DNA of 64,000 bases from HKCCE3408 sp039183205. Its GTDB lineage: Bacteria > Pseudomonadota > Alphaproteobacteria > Rhodobacterales > Rhodobacteraceae. The notes beneath the pieces were generated by a model, which saw only the letters and a program-made list of their open reading frames with translations, ran no database searches and was not told the origin of the DNA. The stretch's first letter is position 1. Each line of letters starts with the position of its first letter. A program made the position numbers and the translations under genes. Shown in pieces: positions 7,150-16,692 of this stretch. The stretch covers positions 124,001-188,000 of the forward strand of contig JBCDBR010000001.1 in NCBI GenBank assembly GCA_039183205.1, written 5' to 3'.

Positions 7150-7695
7150 ATGGGCCAGACATGGCATGGCACAACGATCATCGGCGTAAGAAAAGGCGGG
7201 CAAGTTGTGGTTGCCGGCGATGGCCAAGTAAGCCTTGGCCAAACCGTCATCAAAGGGACCGCGCGCAAGGTCCGGCGGCTCAAACCCGGCGGATACGATA
7301 TCGTCTGCGGTTTTGCAGGTTCCACCGCGGATGCGTTTACGCTCTTGGAGCGTCTTGAAGCGAAACTCGAAGCCACGCCGGGCCAGTTAAAGCGCGCGGC
7401 GGTGGAGCTGGCAAAGGACTGGCGGACCGACAAATACCTTCAAAAGCTTGAAGCGATGCTTATCGTTACGGATGGCACAGCGCTCTACGTCATCACCGGA
7501 GCCGGAGATGTGCTGGAGCCAGAGCATGGCATTGCGGCGATCGGATCGGGCGGAAACTATGCACTCGCCGCGGCGCGCGCGATGATTGATGGTCCCGACG
7601 ATGCCGAGACAATTGCGCGGCGCGCGATGGAAATCGCCGCCGATATTTGCGTCTACACAAACGGCAACCTGACGCTGGAGACGATTGACGCATGA
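7150..7695 (+). CDS. hslV: ATP-dependent protease peptidase subunit HslV (ClpQ)
   Basis: HslV is the proteasome-like double-hexamer threonine peptidase that works with HslU to degrade misfolded proteins in the cytoplasm. The 181-residue protein has the N-terminal nucleophile region WHGTTIIGVRKGG and the downstream AGDGQVSLG. The catalytic Thr would be Thr8, so a 7-residue propeptide (MGQTWHG) must be removed. E. coli exposes its Thr by removing only Met; a short WHG-ending propeptide is usual in Rhodobacterales homologs as I recall them. The ATG is preceded by GGAGG (spacing about 5). An unrelated gene overlaps the stop, and hslU follows about 1.5 kb later on the same strand. Confidence 0.96.
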   Translation: MGQTWHGTTIIGVRKGGQVVVAGDGQVSLGQTVIKGTARKVRRLKPGGYDIVCGFAGSTADAFTLLERLEAKLEATPGQLKRAAVELAKDWRTDKYLQKLEAMLIVTDGTALYVITGAGDVLEPEHGIAAIGSGGNYALAAARAMIDGPDDAETIARRAMEIAADICVYTNGNLTLETIDA

Positions 7696-8753
7696 CTGAA
7701 TTGACCCGCGACGATATCCGAGCCGCCGTAGGTGCCGGCATGATCGACGAGGCGCAAGCGGCTTCGATCCTGGCACTTTCGGAAGAGCGCCATGGCGCCC
7801 GCCGACATCTGGCTGGCCTTGACGAGCCATTTGAGCTCTTTCGCGGATTCAATGAGATTTTTATCGTGGTTGGCTTGACCATTCTCTATTCCGGCTGGTG
7901 GGGGATGACCGGCGTCGCAGCGTTTGCAATAAGCCAGGATATGCCGGCAAGCGCGATGATCTTTGGATTGATCGGCGCCGTCGCGTCCGTAGCACTTGCA
8001 CGCTATTTCACGATCCGGCGCCGCATGGTCGCCCCTTCAATTGCATTAACCGCGTTTTACGCGATCTCCATCGGGCAAATCGGTCTTGGCTTCGCACTGT
8101 GGCAATCCTTCGACGAGCCCGGGACTTTAACCTTGATATCAGCAAGTGCGACCGTCGCTTTGCTTGGCTACTATCTGTGGTTCCGTGTCCCGATTGCGAT
8201 GGCGGTCATCGCCATCGGTGTGTTTGCCACTTGTTTCGGCCTGATCACCGCCGGCGGCACCGTTCCGGAGGACCCAAGGGATTTCTTTTTGCTGACCAAT
8301 GATGGCCCATTCGCGATTTTGACCTTTGCCTTGGGCATGATTGGGTTCGTTGCGGCCATGTGGTTCGATATGGGCGATCCACATCGCGTGGCGCTCCGGT
8401 CACGGGCCGGGTTTTGGCTTCACGTCGTCTCCGCGCCGGCCATCGTCAACACCGTGGCATTGACGCTGTTTTCCCTCGGCACGGTTTCGGCCTTGTCGAT
8501 GCTCTTTGTCTTCGTCGCAGCGCTGGCGATTGTCGCGGTTGTGATTGACCGCCGCTCCTTCCTGATTTCTGGCGTTGGCTACATCGTCGCCCTCGCGCTG
8601 ACCGTTCTCAACGGAGAAGGGTTCGTGGCGATCCTGCTGCTTGGCTTCGGCCTAATTCTACTGGGCGCCAAATGGGAGGCGCTGCGCGGTTTGATTATGG
8701 GGTCCTTGCCACAATTTCCCGGCAAGGACCGCCTTCCGCCATGGGCCGCTTAG
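7692..8753 (+). CDS. Multi-pass inner-membrane protein (DUF2157-like)
   Basis: The start ATG overlaps the hslV stop as ATGA, so the gene is translationally coupled to hslV. The 353 residues begin with a soluble stretch of about 50 residues (LTRDDIRAAVGAGMIDEAQA) that looks like the short helical N-terminus common in DUF2157 membrane proteins. About ten hydrophobic segments follow, starting with EIFIVVGLTILYSGWWG. No catalytic motif is visible. It stops at 8753, overlapping the convergent DM13 gene's stop. The family assignment is tentative; the function is unknown. It separates hslV from hslU. Confidence 0.8.
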   Translation: MTELTRDDIRAAVGAGMIDEAQAASILALSEERHGARRHLAGLDEPFELFRGFNEIFIVVGLTILYSGWWGMTGVAAFAISQDMPASAMIFGLIGAVASVALARYFTIRRRMVAPSIALTAFYAISIGQIGLGFALWQSFDEPGTLTLISASATVALLGYYLWFRVPIAMAVIAIGVFATCFGLITAGGTVPEDPRDFFLLTNDGPFAILTFALGMIGFVAAMWFDMGDPHRVALRSRAGFWLHVVSAPAIVNTVALTLFSLGTVSALSMLFVFVAALAIVAVVIDRRSFLISGVGYIVALALTVLNGEGFVAILLLGFGLILLGAKWEALRGLIMGSLPQFPGKDRLPPWAA

Positions 8754-9121
8754 CCCAAGCGGGCAACACCCAAGGGCACGTTAAACCGTTCACACCAGAT
8801 CCAAACTTCGTTGTAATCGGCGGGATCAATACCGGCTGGAATGGTGTAGCTTTGCGCACCGGTATTGGATTCCAGCGGCCCCATCAGTGTCGCCGGATCA
8901 TAGCCGTCGGCCCCCAGTGCAACCTTGGGGTCTGGCGCACCGTCAAACCAAAAGTCGTCGAGCAGATTGACCATACCGTCGGCGATTTCCGCCGTCCCAC
9001 GGGTTTCATGGTTGCTCTCACCCACAAATGAGCCGAGCCGGCCGTGACCACCGGCCCGCAAAGCCACAGGTGCGGCAATCAAAACCACGCTGGTTTTCAG
9101 GAGATGTCGTCGTGTCAGCAT
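8750..9121 (-). CDS. Exported DM13-domain protein
   Basis: The 123-residue protein starts at the ATG at 9121 with AGGA about 8 bases upstream. Its N-terminus, LTRRHLLKTSVVLIAAPVALRAGG, is a signal peptide with twin arginines (RRHLLK), so Tat or Sec export is likely. The rest is one DM13 domain: GRLGSFVGESNHETRGTAEI, then DDFWFDGAPDPKVALG, NTGAQSYTIPAG, and the diagnostic C-terminal VWIWCERFNVPLGVA. DM13 domains were proposed in the literature to be extracellular redox or electron-transfer modules with one conserved Cys, here in WIWCERF. The gene lies convergent to the hslV-linked membrane gene and divergent from hslU. Its biological role is unknown. Confidence 0.87.
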   Translation of the reverse strand: MLTRRHLLKTSVVLIAAPVALRAGGHGRLGSFVGESNHETRGTAEIADGMVNLLDDFWFDGAPDPKVALGADGYDPATLMGPLESNTGAQSYTIPAGIDPADYNEVWIWCERFNVPLGVARLG

Positions 9122-9255
9122 AGCAGATCCTAACTTGAACATGGGTCTATCGCTACAATGCTGCGAACCGCGACGCCAAACCATAGGCCACACATAGTGT
9201 TGAACCGGCGCGAGCGGCCCTTACCTCTCGGCGTAGCTTTCTCTAAAGGGATGCC

Positions 9256-10566
<1,311 letters not shown>

Positions 10567-10574
10567 TTTAGGCT

Positions 10575-11168
10575 CTAACGCGCACGTTTGAGATAGACGT
10601 AGTAGGCGCCTTCACCGCCGTGTCTAACATGCGCCGTTCGGATATCGAGCACGATCTGTCCCAGGGGTGGCGCGGCCAGCCAGGCTGGAACTTGGTGGCG
10701 CAGTACACCGCGTCGGATCGGGATGGGGCCGACATCAACGCGATCCCGTCCTTTTCCGGTAATGACGAGAACCAATCGCTTGCCGGCGTGATGCGCGTCC
10801 AAAATAAACCGCGTCAAGGCAGGGTGGGCGCGGCTGAGCGTCATGCCGTGCAGATCAATTCTGCTTTCCGGCGTCAGCTTTCCTTTGACCATTTTTTTGT
10901 GGGTGGCTTGATGCATCCGGACCGGGGCGTCGTTCACGCGTTCCACCACGGACGGCGCCAGTTGCAGACCTGACGCCCGCTTTGCCGCAAGCTCGCCAAC
11001 CCGAAAGGTCTTCGATCCCCCGCTCGGTGTGGTAACCGGCTTTTGGCTGGGTGGGGGTGGCGCGTCTTCTGTCGTCCGTGCCGGGTTTTGCAACGGCTTC
11101 GCCGTCGCTTTCACCCGTTCCCACAGCATCCGATCTTCCGGAGAAAGCCCCTTTTTGCGGCGCGACAT
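10575..11168 (-). CDS. Smr-domain protein (MutS2-type C-terminal domain, stand-alone)
   Basis: The 197-residue protein has a charged, Pro-rich N-terminal half and a C-terminal Smr domain: RIDLHGMTLSRAHPALTRFI near residue 103 and VLVITGKGRD near 132. Smr domains in other proteins are nicking endonucleases of DNA or RNA. The ATG immediately follows the mltA stop (no gap), so it is co-transcribed with mltA and the Tim44-domain gene. Stand-alone Smr proteins next to mltA and timA are common in Rhodobacterales. Substrate unknown. Confidence 0.88.
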   Translation of the reverse strand: MSRRKKGLSPEDRMLWERVKATAKPLQNPARTTEDAPPPPSQKPVTTPSGGSKTFRVGELAAKRASGLQLAPSVVERVNDAPVRMHQATHKKMVKGKLTPESRIDLHGMTLSRAHPALTRFILDAHHAGKRLVLVITGKGRDRVDVGPIPIRRGVLRHQVPAWLAAPPLGQIVLDIRTAHVRHGGEGAYYVYLKRAR

Positions 11169-12203
11169 CTAAATTCCGTGAGCGAGGCTCAGCGCCTGCT
11201 CAATCGGCAGCAACACCACCATCCGACCCCAATCGCGCACTTGACCAGCCGCCAGACCCGCACTGTCTCCGGTGCCGTAAAAGACATCCGCTCTTTGCGG
11301 ACCTTGGATGGCGCTTCCGGTATCTTGTGCAATCATCAGCCGACGCAGAGGATCGGCACCGCCCTTTTCGATCCAAACCGGGGCGCCAAGGGGGGTAAAG
11401 GTGGGATCGACGGCAATTGTGCGCATTTCTGTGATGGATCGGTTCATCGCGCCCAGAGGCCCATCACTGGGATCGTCGATCTGCACTTCGCGGAAAAATA
11501 CATATGAGGGGTTATGGCGCAGCAATTCGGTCCCTTCTTCCGGGTTGCGTCGCACCCAAGATTGGATGACCTGCGCGGACACTTGGTGCGGCTGATAGAC
11601 GCCACGGCGCACAAGCTCTTGCCCGACGGAGCGGTATTCATGACCGTTCCGACCGCCATAGCCTACGCGAATAACCGAACCATCCGAAAGCTGAACCCGG
11701 CCAGACCCCTGAATTTGCAAGAAAAACACTTCAACCGGGTCATCGATCCAAGCAATTTCCAGACCCCGTCCTTCAAGTAATCGATCTTCTTCGATTTCGG
11801 CGCGCGTGTACCACAGGCCAGTCACTTCGGGCGGTGTTCGATAGATTGGAAACTGAAATCGTCCTCCTCGGACCCGGGCCCCATTCAATTCGGGTTCAAA
11901 ATACCCGGTAAACAGCGCAGGCCGATCGCCGCCAATCAGGACCGGTCGGAAAAACAGCTCAAAAAAAGCACGTGGGTTTCCGGATTGCGTCTGCGCCACC
12001 GCGCAGAGCGCTGGCCATTCACCGCGCCGAAGATCGAGACATGTCTCTAAAAAAGCGTCCAACGCTGCGCCGTGGTCATCCTCTGCCCAGCCTTGCAATT
12101 CGGTAAATTCCAACAGCCGCACGGGTGTGTCTGCGGGTGGTACTTGGCTCATCACTGTCGTTGCAATGCAGCCCAAAATGAGCGCTGACCACAACGCCCG
12201 CAT
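11169..12203 (-). CDS. mltA: Membrane-bound lytic murein transglycosylase A
   Basis: MltA cleaves peptidoglycan glycan strands, leaving 1,6-anhydro ends. The 344-residue protein begins with a signal peptide (MRALWSALILGCIATTVMSQ) and has the MltA barrel domain with LFTGYFEPELNGAR near residue 96 and the C-terminal 3D domain, PVWIEKGG then RLMIAQDTGSAIQGPQRADVF. The catalytic aspartate is expected within that AQDTGSAI motif. It lies 3 bases after the Tim44-domain gene and abuts the Smr gene, forming a three-gene envelope operon. Confidence 0.94.
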   Translation of the reverse strand: MRALWSALILGCIATTVMSQVPPADTPVRLLEFTELQGWAEDDHGAALDAFLETCLDLRRGEWPALCAVAQTQSGNPRAFFELFFRPVLIGGDRPALFTGYFEPELNGARVRGGRFQFPIYRTPPEVTGLWYTRAEIEEDRLLEGRGLEIAWIDDPVEVFFLQIQGSGRVQLSDGSVIRVGYGGRNGHEYRSVGQELVRRGVYQPHQVSAQVIQSWVRRNPEEGTELLRHNPSYVFFREVQIDDPSDGPLGAMNRSITEMRTIAVDPTFTPLGAPVWIEKGGADPLRRLMIAQDTGSAIQGPQRADVFYGTGDSAGLAAGQVRDWGRMVVLLPIEQALSLAHGI

Positions 12204-12206
12204 CGG

Positions 12207-12863
12207 TTAGCCGTCGGTTGCAACGAGCGCCCAGTTCGGATCGTCGGCACCCATATCGCGGGCAAAGGTCCAAACGTCGCGCTGCCGTTTGATCGCGTTG
12301 GCGTCGCCTTCGACGATTTCGCCGTCTTCGTTGCGCACAACCGAGGTCAATTCGCCCACAAAGCGGACTGTGATTTCAGCATGGGACGCAGCGTGATCAA
12401 ATCTTGCATCGGTCAGTGTAATCTCACGCACGCCGACAAAACTCGCGTCGATGGAAAGCCCCTGGTCCGCGCGATCTGCGATGACAGTGTCGAATGTTTC
12501 CGCAACATCCTCGTCAAGAAAACCGCGAACATCCTCGATGTCGCCACGCTCAAACGCCATGAGGATCATCTCATAGGCACCGCGCGCGCCTGACAAAAAC
12601 TCAGAAACGGAAAATGACGGCTCAGCGCTTTTCATTGCCGCAAGTGCTTTCGCTGCGTCGGAGTCTTCTTCGACGTGATCGGTGATGTCGTGATCCGGTC
12701 CGCCTTCGATTACCTCGAAATCCCGGCGCGCATTGCTCCGCCCAATGCTCTGCTGGGGCGGTTTTTCAAAACCCTCCCGCGTGCCCAAAACACTGCGCAG
12801 ACGCAGAATCAGAAAAACAGCAATCGCAGCCAGCACAACGAGCGAAAGGAGGGGTGAATTCAT
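12207..12863 (-). CDS. timA: Tim44/TimA-like protein with N-terminal membrane anchor
   Basis: The 218 residues start with one membrane segment (LLSLVVLAAIAVFLILRLRSVLG), then an acidic linker, then a Tim44-like NTF2-fold domain (about residues 80-215) with FLSGARGAYEMILMAFERGD and DVWTFARDMGADDPNWALVAT. Alphaproteobacterial proteins of this type (TimA) have been described as relatives of mitochondrial Tim44. The bacterial role is unclear, probably at the inner membrane. AGGAGG precedes the ATG. It heads the timA-mltA-smr operon, divergent from fxsA, and sits near secB. The symbol is by analogy. Confidence 0.85.
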   Translation of the reverse strand: MNSPLLSLVVLAAIAVFLILRLRSVLGTREGFEKPPQQSIGRSNARRDFEVIEGGPDHDITDHVEEDSDAAKALAAMKSAEPSFSVSEFLSGARGAYEMILMAFERGDIEDVRGFLDEDVAETFDTVIADRADQGLSIDASFVGVREITLTDARFDHAASHAEITVRFVGELTSVVRNEDGEIVEGDANAIKRQRDVWTFARDMGADDPNWALVATDG

Positions 12864-12977
12864 CAGTTGACCTTCGAAGGGCGTTCAATCTGCAACGTTC
12901 CACACATATGTAGGCGAGGGGATGCAACAAGTCCATTGCAGGGGCATGCACCAAGTGTTGAAAATGGGAGCCTTCAC

Positions 12978-13442
12978 ATGTGGCTTTTTTTATTGTTTGT
13001 CGCGGTGCCGCTCATCGAAATCGCGCTCTTCATCCAAATTGGGGGTGTGATCGGCCTTGGACCGACGCTCGCTATTGTGATCGCGACGGCGGCGATTGGG
13101 ACGTATTTGGTCCGGGCGCAGGGCAGTCAGGCCATTTTACGACTGCGACATAGCTTCGAAAATCTACAGGATCCGACAGGTCCGCTGGCCCATGGCGCGA
13201 TGATTCTGTTTTCTGGCGCTCTTTTGCTGACACCGGGGTTTTTTACCGATGCAGTCGGGTTTGCTTTGCTGGTGCCGGCGGTGCGAAACTGGCTCGTCCG
13301 CGAGATCGGCCGAAGGATCGAACTGCGGCGGTTTGACATGGGGCCGGGGCAGCGACGACCACAAAGCGGCGATATAATCGAAGGCGAATACGAACAGGAA
13401 GAAACCCAGCCGGAATCGCCCTCGGGCTGGACCCGCCATTGA
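12978..13442 (+). CDS. fxsA: FxsA family membrane protein
   Basis: The 154-residue protein starts at the ATG at 12978 after a GGGAG site; upstream in-frame codons have no support. It has two N-terminal membrane segments (LFLLFVAVPLIEIALFIQI and LAIVIATAAIGTYLV), then the FxsA core with GALLLTPGFFTDAVGFALLVPAVR. The tail is acidic and ends at GWTRH. FxsA in E. coli suppresses F-exclusion of phage T7 when overproduced; its normal role is unknown. It is 55 bases upstream of secB on the same strand. Confidence 0.92.
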   Translation: MWLFLLFVAVPLIEIALFIQIGGVIGLGPTLAIVIATAAIGTYLVRAQGSQAILRLRHSFENLQDPTGPLAHGAMILFSGALLLTPGFFTDAVGFALLVPAVRNWLVREIGRRIELRRFDMGPGQRRPQSGDIIEGEYEQEETQPESPSGWTRH

Positions 13443-13497
13443 GACGCGCTCCGCATACTGCTAAGTCGGCGATCACGAGGATTCCAAGGAGGCTTTA

Positions 13498-13998
13498 ATG
13501 GCCGAAGAAAACGGCGCGGCTGAGGCCAGCGCGACCGAGGCAAAACCAACGACACCGCCTAAAATGCAGATATTGGGCCAATTTGTGCGCGATCTGTCGT
13601 TCGAAAATATCGCGATGCAAAAGGGTATTCAATCATCCGGTCAGCCCGAAATTCAGGTGCGTGTTGGATTGGATGCACGTAAACGCAACGAGGAACAGTA
13701 TGAAGTCCTGGTGAAGCTCAACGTCGATAGCAAGACACGCGACGACGAACCGCAAACCATTTTTGCGCTCGAGCTTGAATATGCTGGCGTGTTCCAGATT
13801 GAACATGTGCCTGAGGCCCAGCTCCACCCGTTTTTGATGATCGAATGCCCGCGGATGCTGTTTCCATTCATTCGGCGCGTCGTTCACGACATTACGCGCG
13901 ACGGCGGCTTTCCGCCCCTTAACCTAGAGAATATCGATTTTCTCCAGATCTACCGTCAGGAATTGGCACGCCGCCAAGCGACGACAGCAGACGCCTAA
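13498..13998 (+). CDS. secB: Protein-export chaperone SecB
   Basis: SecB is the tetrameric cytoplasmic chaperone that keeps preproteins unfolded for SecA. The 166-residue protein has an Ala/Glu/Thr-rich N-terminus, then the conserved LGQFVRDLSFENI, LELEYAGVFQIE, and the C-terminal FPFIRRVVHDITRDGGFPPLNLENIDF. AAGGAGG lies 5 bases before the ATG. The stop overlaps the convergent dnaQ stop by 4 bases. The fxsA-secB/dnaQ-coaE-aroE-maf order is typical of the left side of alphaproteobacterial origins. Confidence 0.97.
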   Translation: MAEENGAAEASATEAKPTTPPKMQILGQFVRDLSFENIAMQKGIQSSGQPEIQVRVGLDARKRNEEQYEVLVKLNVDSKTRDDEPQTIFALELEYAGVFQIEHVPEAQLHPFLMIECPRMLFPFIRRVVHDITRDGGFPPLNLENIDFLQIYRQELARRQATTADA

Positions 13999-14681
13999 GC
14001 TTTTCGAAGCCACAGAGCCCCATCGCCCAATTCAGCGACAAAGGCGGCATGTGCCGCCTGCTCCTCCTCTGTAATCCGGGCGGGGAGCGGGCTTGGCCGG
14101 GCGAAGGCGCGCCAGGTGTTTTCCGCGCTCCCGGATGCGGAACTTTGTTGGCCGAGCCCGAAATCCGGCTGACGTCCGCCGATCAATTCAAGGTAAACCT
14201 CAGCGAGGATCTCGGAATCGAGCAGCGCGCCGTGTTTTTCGCGGGCGGAATTGTCGACACCAAAGCGGCGGCAAAGTGCGTCAAGAGACGCGGGCGATCC
14301 CGGGAATTTCCGCCGCGCAATCGCCAGGGTGTCGATCGCTTGATCGTTCGGAAGCAATTGCGCGCCGGCCCAGCCAAGCTCCGCGTTGAGAAATTTCATG
14401 TCGAAGCTGGCATTGTGGATGACAAGCTTGGCATCACCCACAAATTCAAGGAACGCCTCCACAATGGATTGGAAAACAGGTTTGTCGGAAAGGAACTCCG
14501 TGCTTAGGCCGTGCACGTCAAAGGCCTCGGACGGCATGTCGCGTTCTGGATTGATGTATTGGTGATAGGTCTTCCCGGTTGGCACGTGGTTCCAAAGCTC
14601 CACCCCGCCAATTTCCACGATACGGTGACCTTCGGACGGCTCCAGCCCCGTGGTCTCGGTATCCATCACAATTTCACGCAT
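13995..14681 (-). CDS. dnaQ: DNA polymerase III epsilon subunit (proofreading exonuclease)
   Basis: DnaQ is the 3'-5' proofreading exonuclease of the replicative polymerase. The 228-residue protein shows the DEDDh motifs: VMDTETTGLEP (Asp7, Glu9), HNASFDMKFL (Asp near 98) and the later REKHGALLDSEILAEVY with the catalytic His and Asp. After about residue 175 comes a tail that would bind the alpha subunit. The start overlaps the coaE stop by 8 bases, in the run maf-aroE-coaE-dnaQ. Confidence 0.95.
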   Translation of the reverse strand: MREIVMDTETTGLEPSEGHRIVEIGGVELWNHVPTGKTYHQYINPERDMPSEAFDVHGLSTEFLSDKPVFQSIVEAFLEFVGDAKLVIHNASFDMKFLNAELGWAGAQLLPNDQAIDTLAIARRKFPGSPASLDALCRRFGVDNSAREKHGALLDSEILAEVYLELIGGRQPDFGLGQQSSASGSAENTWRAFARPSPLPARITEEEQAAHAAFVAELGDGALWLRKA

Positions 14682-15273
14682 CGTCTGCTCGGTTTTTATG
14701 CCTTAGCTCTTCGATCAAAGCTTCCACCGATTTGCGCGTCTCTTCAAGTGTCCGTGTTTCGATGACATGGTTGGCGCGCGCGCGTTTTTCGGCATCCGGC
14801 ATCTGCCGGGCAAGAATGGTTTCAAACTGGGCCAAACTCATTCCCGGTCGAGAAAGGACGCGCGATCTTTGTGTTTCGGGATCGATGCTAACGACCAAGA
14901 TCGCATCGAACTGTGCCGGATCGCCCGTTTCGAACAAAAGCGGGATGTCGAGCACCACCAGATCGGTGCCTTCATTGGCAGCCAAAAATTTCGCACGATC
15001 CTGTGCGACAAGCGGATGGATCACGTCTTCCAGCCGTTTCAAGGCCCGAGTATCTTCGGCGATCCATGTTTTGAGTGCACCGCGATCAACGGTCCCATCC
15101 CGGATAGCTTCGGGCCGAAGCGCCGCGATGGGCGCCACGCCAAGCCCACCCTTGGCGTAAAGCCTATGCACAGCGGCATCGGCATCCCAAACAGGTATGC
15201 CCGCCTGGCGGAAAAACGCGGCCGTTGTGGATTTTCCCATGCCAATCGACCCGGTGAGGCCCAAAACGATCAT
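14674..15273 (-). CDS. coaE: Dephospho-CoA kinase
   Basis: CoaE phosphorylates dephospho-CoA at the 3' hydroxyl of the ribose, the last step of coenzyme A synthesis. The 199-residue protein has the P-loop LTGSIGMGKSTT at residues 6-17, the substrate motif WDADAAVHRLY near 34-44, and VLDIPLLFETG near 107-117. The ATG overlaps the aroE stop as ATGA. Confidence 0.96.
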   Translation of the reverse strand: MIVLGLTGSIGMGKSTTAAFFRQAGIPVWDADAAVHRLYAKGGLGVAPIAALRPEAIRDGTVDRGALKTWIAEDTRALKRLEDVIHPLVAQDRAKFLAANEGTDLVVLDIPLLFETGDPAQFDAILVVSIDPETQRSRVLSRPGMSLAQFETILARQMPDAEKRARANHVIETRTLEETRKSVEALIEELRHKNRADDA

Positions 15274-16100
15274 CCGTTCAAAACCGCCGCGCGTAAGGCG
15301 TCGTCAACCTCTGGGCGTTTGCCGAACCACCGCTCAAACCCTGGCGCCGCTTGGTGGAGCAGCATGCCCAGACCATCGACCACAAAACAGTCCGCTTGCC
15401 GAGCCTCGATTAAAAATTCGGTCTCGAGCGGGGTATAAACGATATCAGTCACGACAGTTTCCGGGCGCACACGCGCGAAATCCAACCTCAAGACCCCCGC
15501 GCCAGGCATGCCGAGCGGGGTTGTATTGACGATGGTGGCCACATCACCCACGGCGTCGTCGATCCGGGTCCAGGGCAGAAGCTCGATGCGCGCGCCGAAT
15601 TGATCGCGAAGCGCCTCGGCCCGCGCCCGGGTCCGGTTGGCCAGGATGATCCGCGGCGCTCCTTCTTGCAAAAGGGCTGAGATGATCGCCCGGCTCGCGC
15701 CGCCGGCACCCAATATCAGGGCCGGGCCTGCATCTGCGCGCCAAGCAGGTACCGCCTGTCGGATATTTTCGATGAAGCCCAAACCATCTGTGTTATCAGC
15801 TTGGATCCCTTTCGCGGTGAAGGTCAGTGTGTTCGTCGCGCCAATTAAGGCCGCCCGATCAGTGATCGTGTCGGAAAGCGAAAGTGCCAGCTCCTTGTGT
15901 GGGATCGTAATGTTGACACCGCGAAAGCCCATCTTTGGCAGTGCCCTCAATGCATTTGGCAGGTTTTCATGGGTGACATGCAACGGAATATAGTGGCCAG
16001 CAATTCCGTATCTCGACAACCAGTGCCCATGCAAAATGGGGGATTTGGAATGGTTGATCGGGTCTCCGATAACGCCAGCAAGGGGCACGTCGTCAGCCAT
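15270..16100 (-). CDS. aroE: Shikimate dehydrogenase
   Basis: AroE reduces 3-dehydroshikimate to shikimate with NADPH in aromatic amino acid synthesis. The 276-residue protein has the substrate-binding INHSKSPILH near residue 16-25, the catalytic Lys in NITIPHKELAL near 63-73, and the nucleotide-binding GAGGASRAII near 126-135. A GTG codon directly precedes the ATG at 16100; the ATG is preferred. The start lies just inside the last bases of maf (8-base overlap). Confidence 0.95.
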   Translation of the reverse strand: MADDVPLAGVIGDPINHSKSPILHGHWLSRYGIAGHYIPLHVTHENLPNALRALPKMGFRGVNITIPHKELALSLSDTITDRAALIGATNTLTFTAKGIQADNTDGLGFIENIRQAVPAWRADAGPALILGAGGASRAIISALLQEGAPRIILANRTRARAEALRDQFGARIELLPWTRIDDAVGDVATIVNTTPLGMPGAGVLRLDFARVRPETVVTDIVYTPLETEFLIEARQADCFVVDGLGMLLHQAAPGFERWFGKRPEVDDALRAAVLNG

Positions 16101-16692
16101 CACTCAACACGCCTCGCGTCTCCAGATAAGCGCAAAGGGGCAACAAGGGCAGCCCGAGAACGGTAAAATGATCGCCAGAGATTTTGTGAAATAGGCGTGG
16201 ACCTTCTTCCTCCAGTTTGTAGGCGCCGACGCTGTCGCCGATGCTCGGCCAATTGCGTTTGACGTAGCCGTCGATGAATGCGTCGCTGAGCGGTTTCATC
16301 GCAAGCCGCGCTGTCGCTATGGTGCGCCATTGCGGTTGACCGGCCTGAGAAATAACCGCGGCGGAAAAAAGCTCATGCGTCCCGCCCCGCAAAAGCCGTA
16401 AGTGTTCAACCGCCGCTTCCGGCGTGGTGGGTTTTTCAAAAAGCCTTCCATCCAAGGCCAAGACTTGATCGCTGCCGATGACAAGGCTTTGGGGTTCTTT
16501 GCCGCTGACTTTGAGCGACTTAAACTCCGCCAGCTTGTCTGCAATGTCCCGTGGCGCGGCGCCATCCATGTCCATCGCCTGGCGGATGCTGACCTCGTCA
16601 ACATGCGCGGCACGGGTTTCGAATGCCACGCCAACCCGGCGCAAAAGCTCTGCCCGGATCGTGGATTGAGAGGCAAGTACAACAGGGACCAT
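16093..16692 (-). CDS. maf: Maf/YceF-type nucleoside triphosphate pyrophosphatase
   Basis: Maf proteins hydrolyse non-canonical or methylated nucleotides (dTTP/UTP or m7GTP classes) to monophosphates. The 199-residue protein has the N-terminal VVLASQSTIRAELL, the metal-binding VIGSDQVLALDGRLFEKP near 71-88, and GSDQVL as the catalytic Asp region. The central wording (SDQ rather than SDT) resembles the YceF m7GTP-preferring branch, which is inference. It is the first gene of the maf-aroE-coaE-dnaQ run and its 5' end borders the probable origin. Confidence 0.93.
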   Translation of the reverse strand: MVPVVLASQSTIRAELLRRVGVAFETRAAHVDEVSIRQAMDMDGAAPRDIADKLAEFKSLKVSGKEPQSLVIGSDQVLALDGRLFEKPTTPEAAVEHLRLLRGGTHELFSAAVISQAGQPQWRTIATARLAMKPLSDAFIDGYVKRNWPSIGDSVGAYKLEEEGPRLFHKISGDHFTVLGLPLLPLCAYLETRGVLSDG

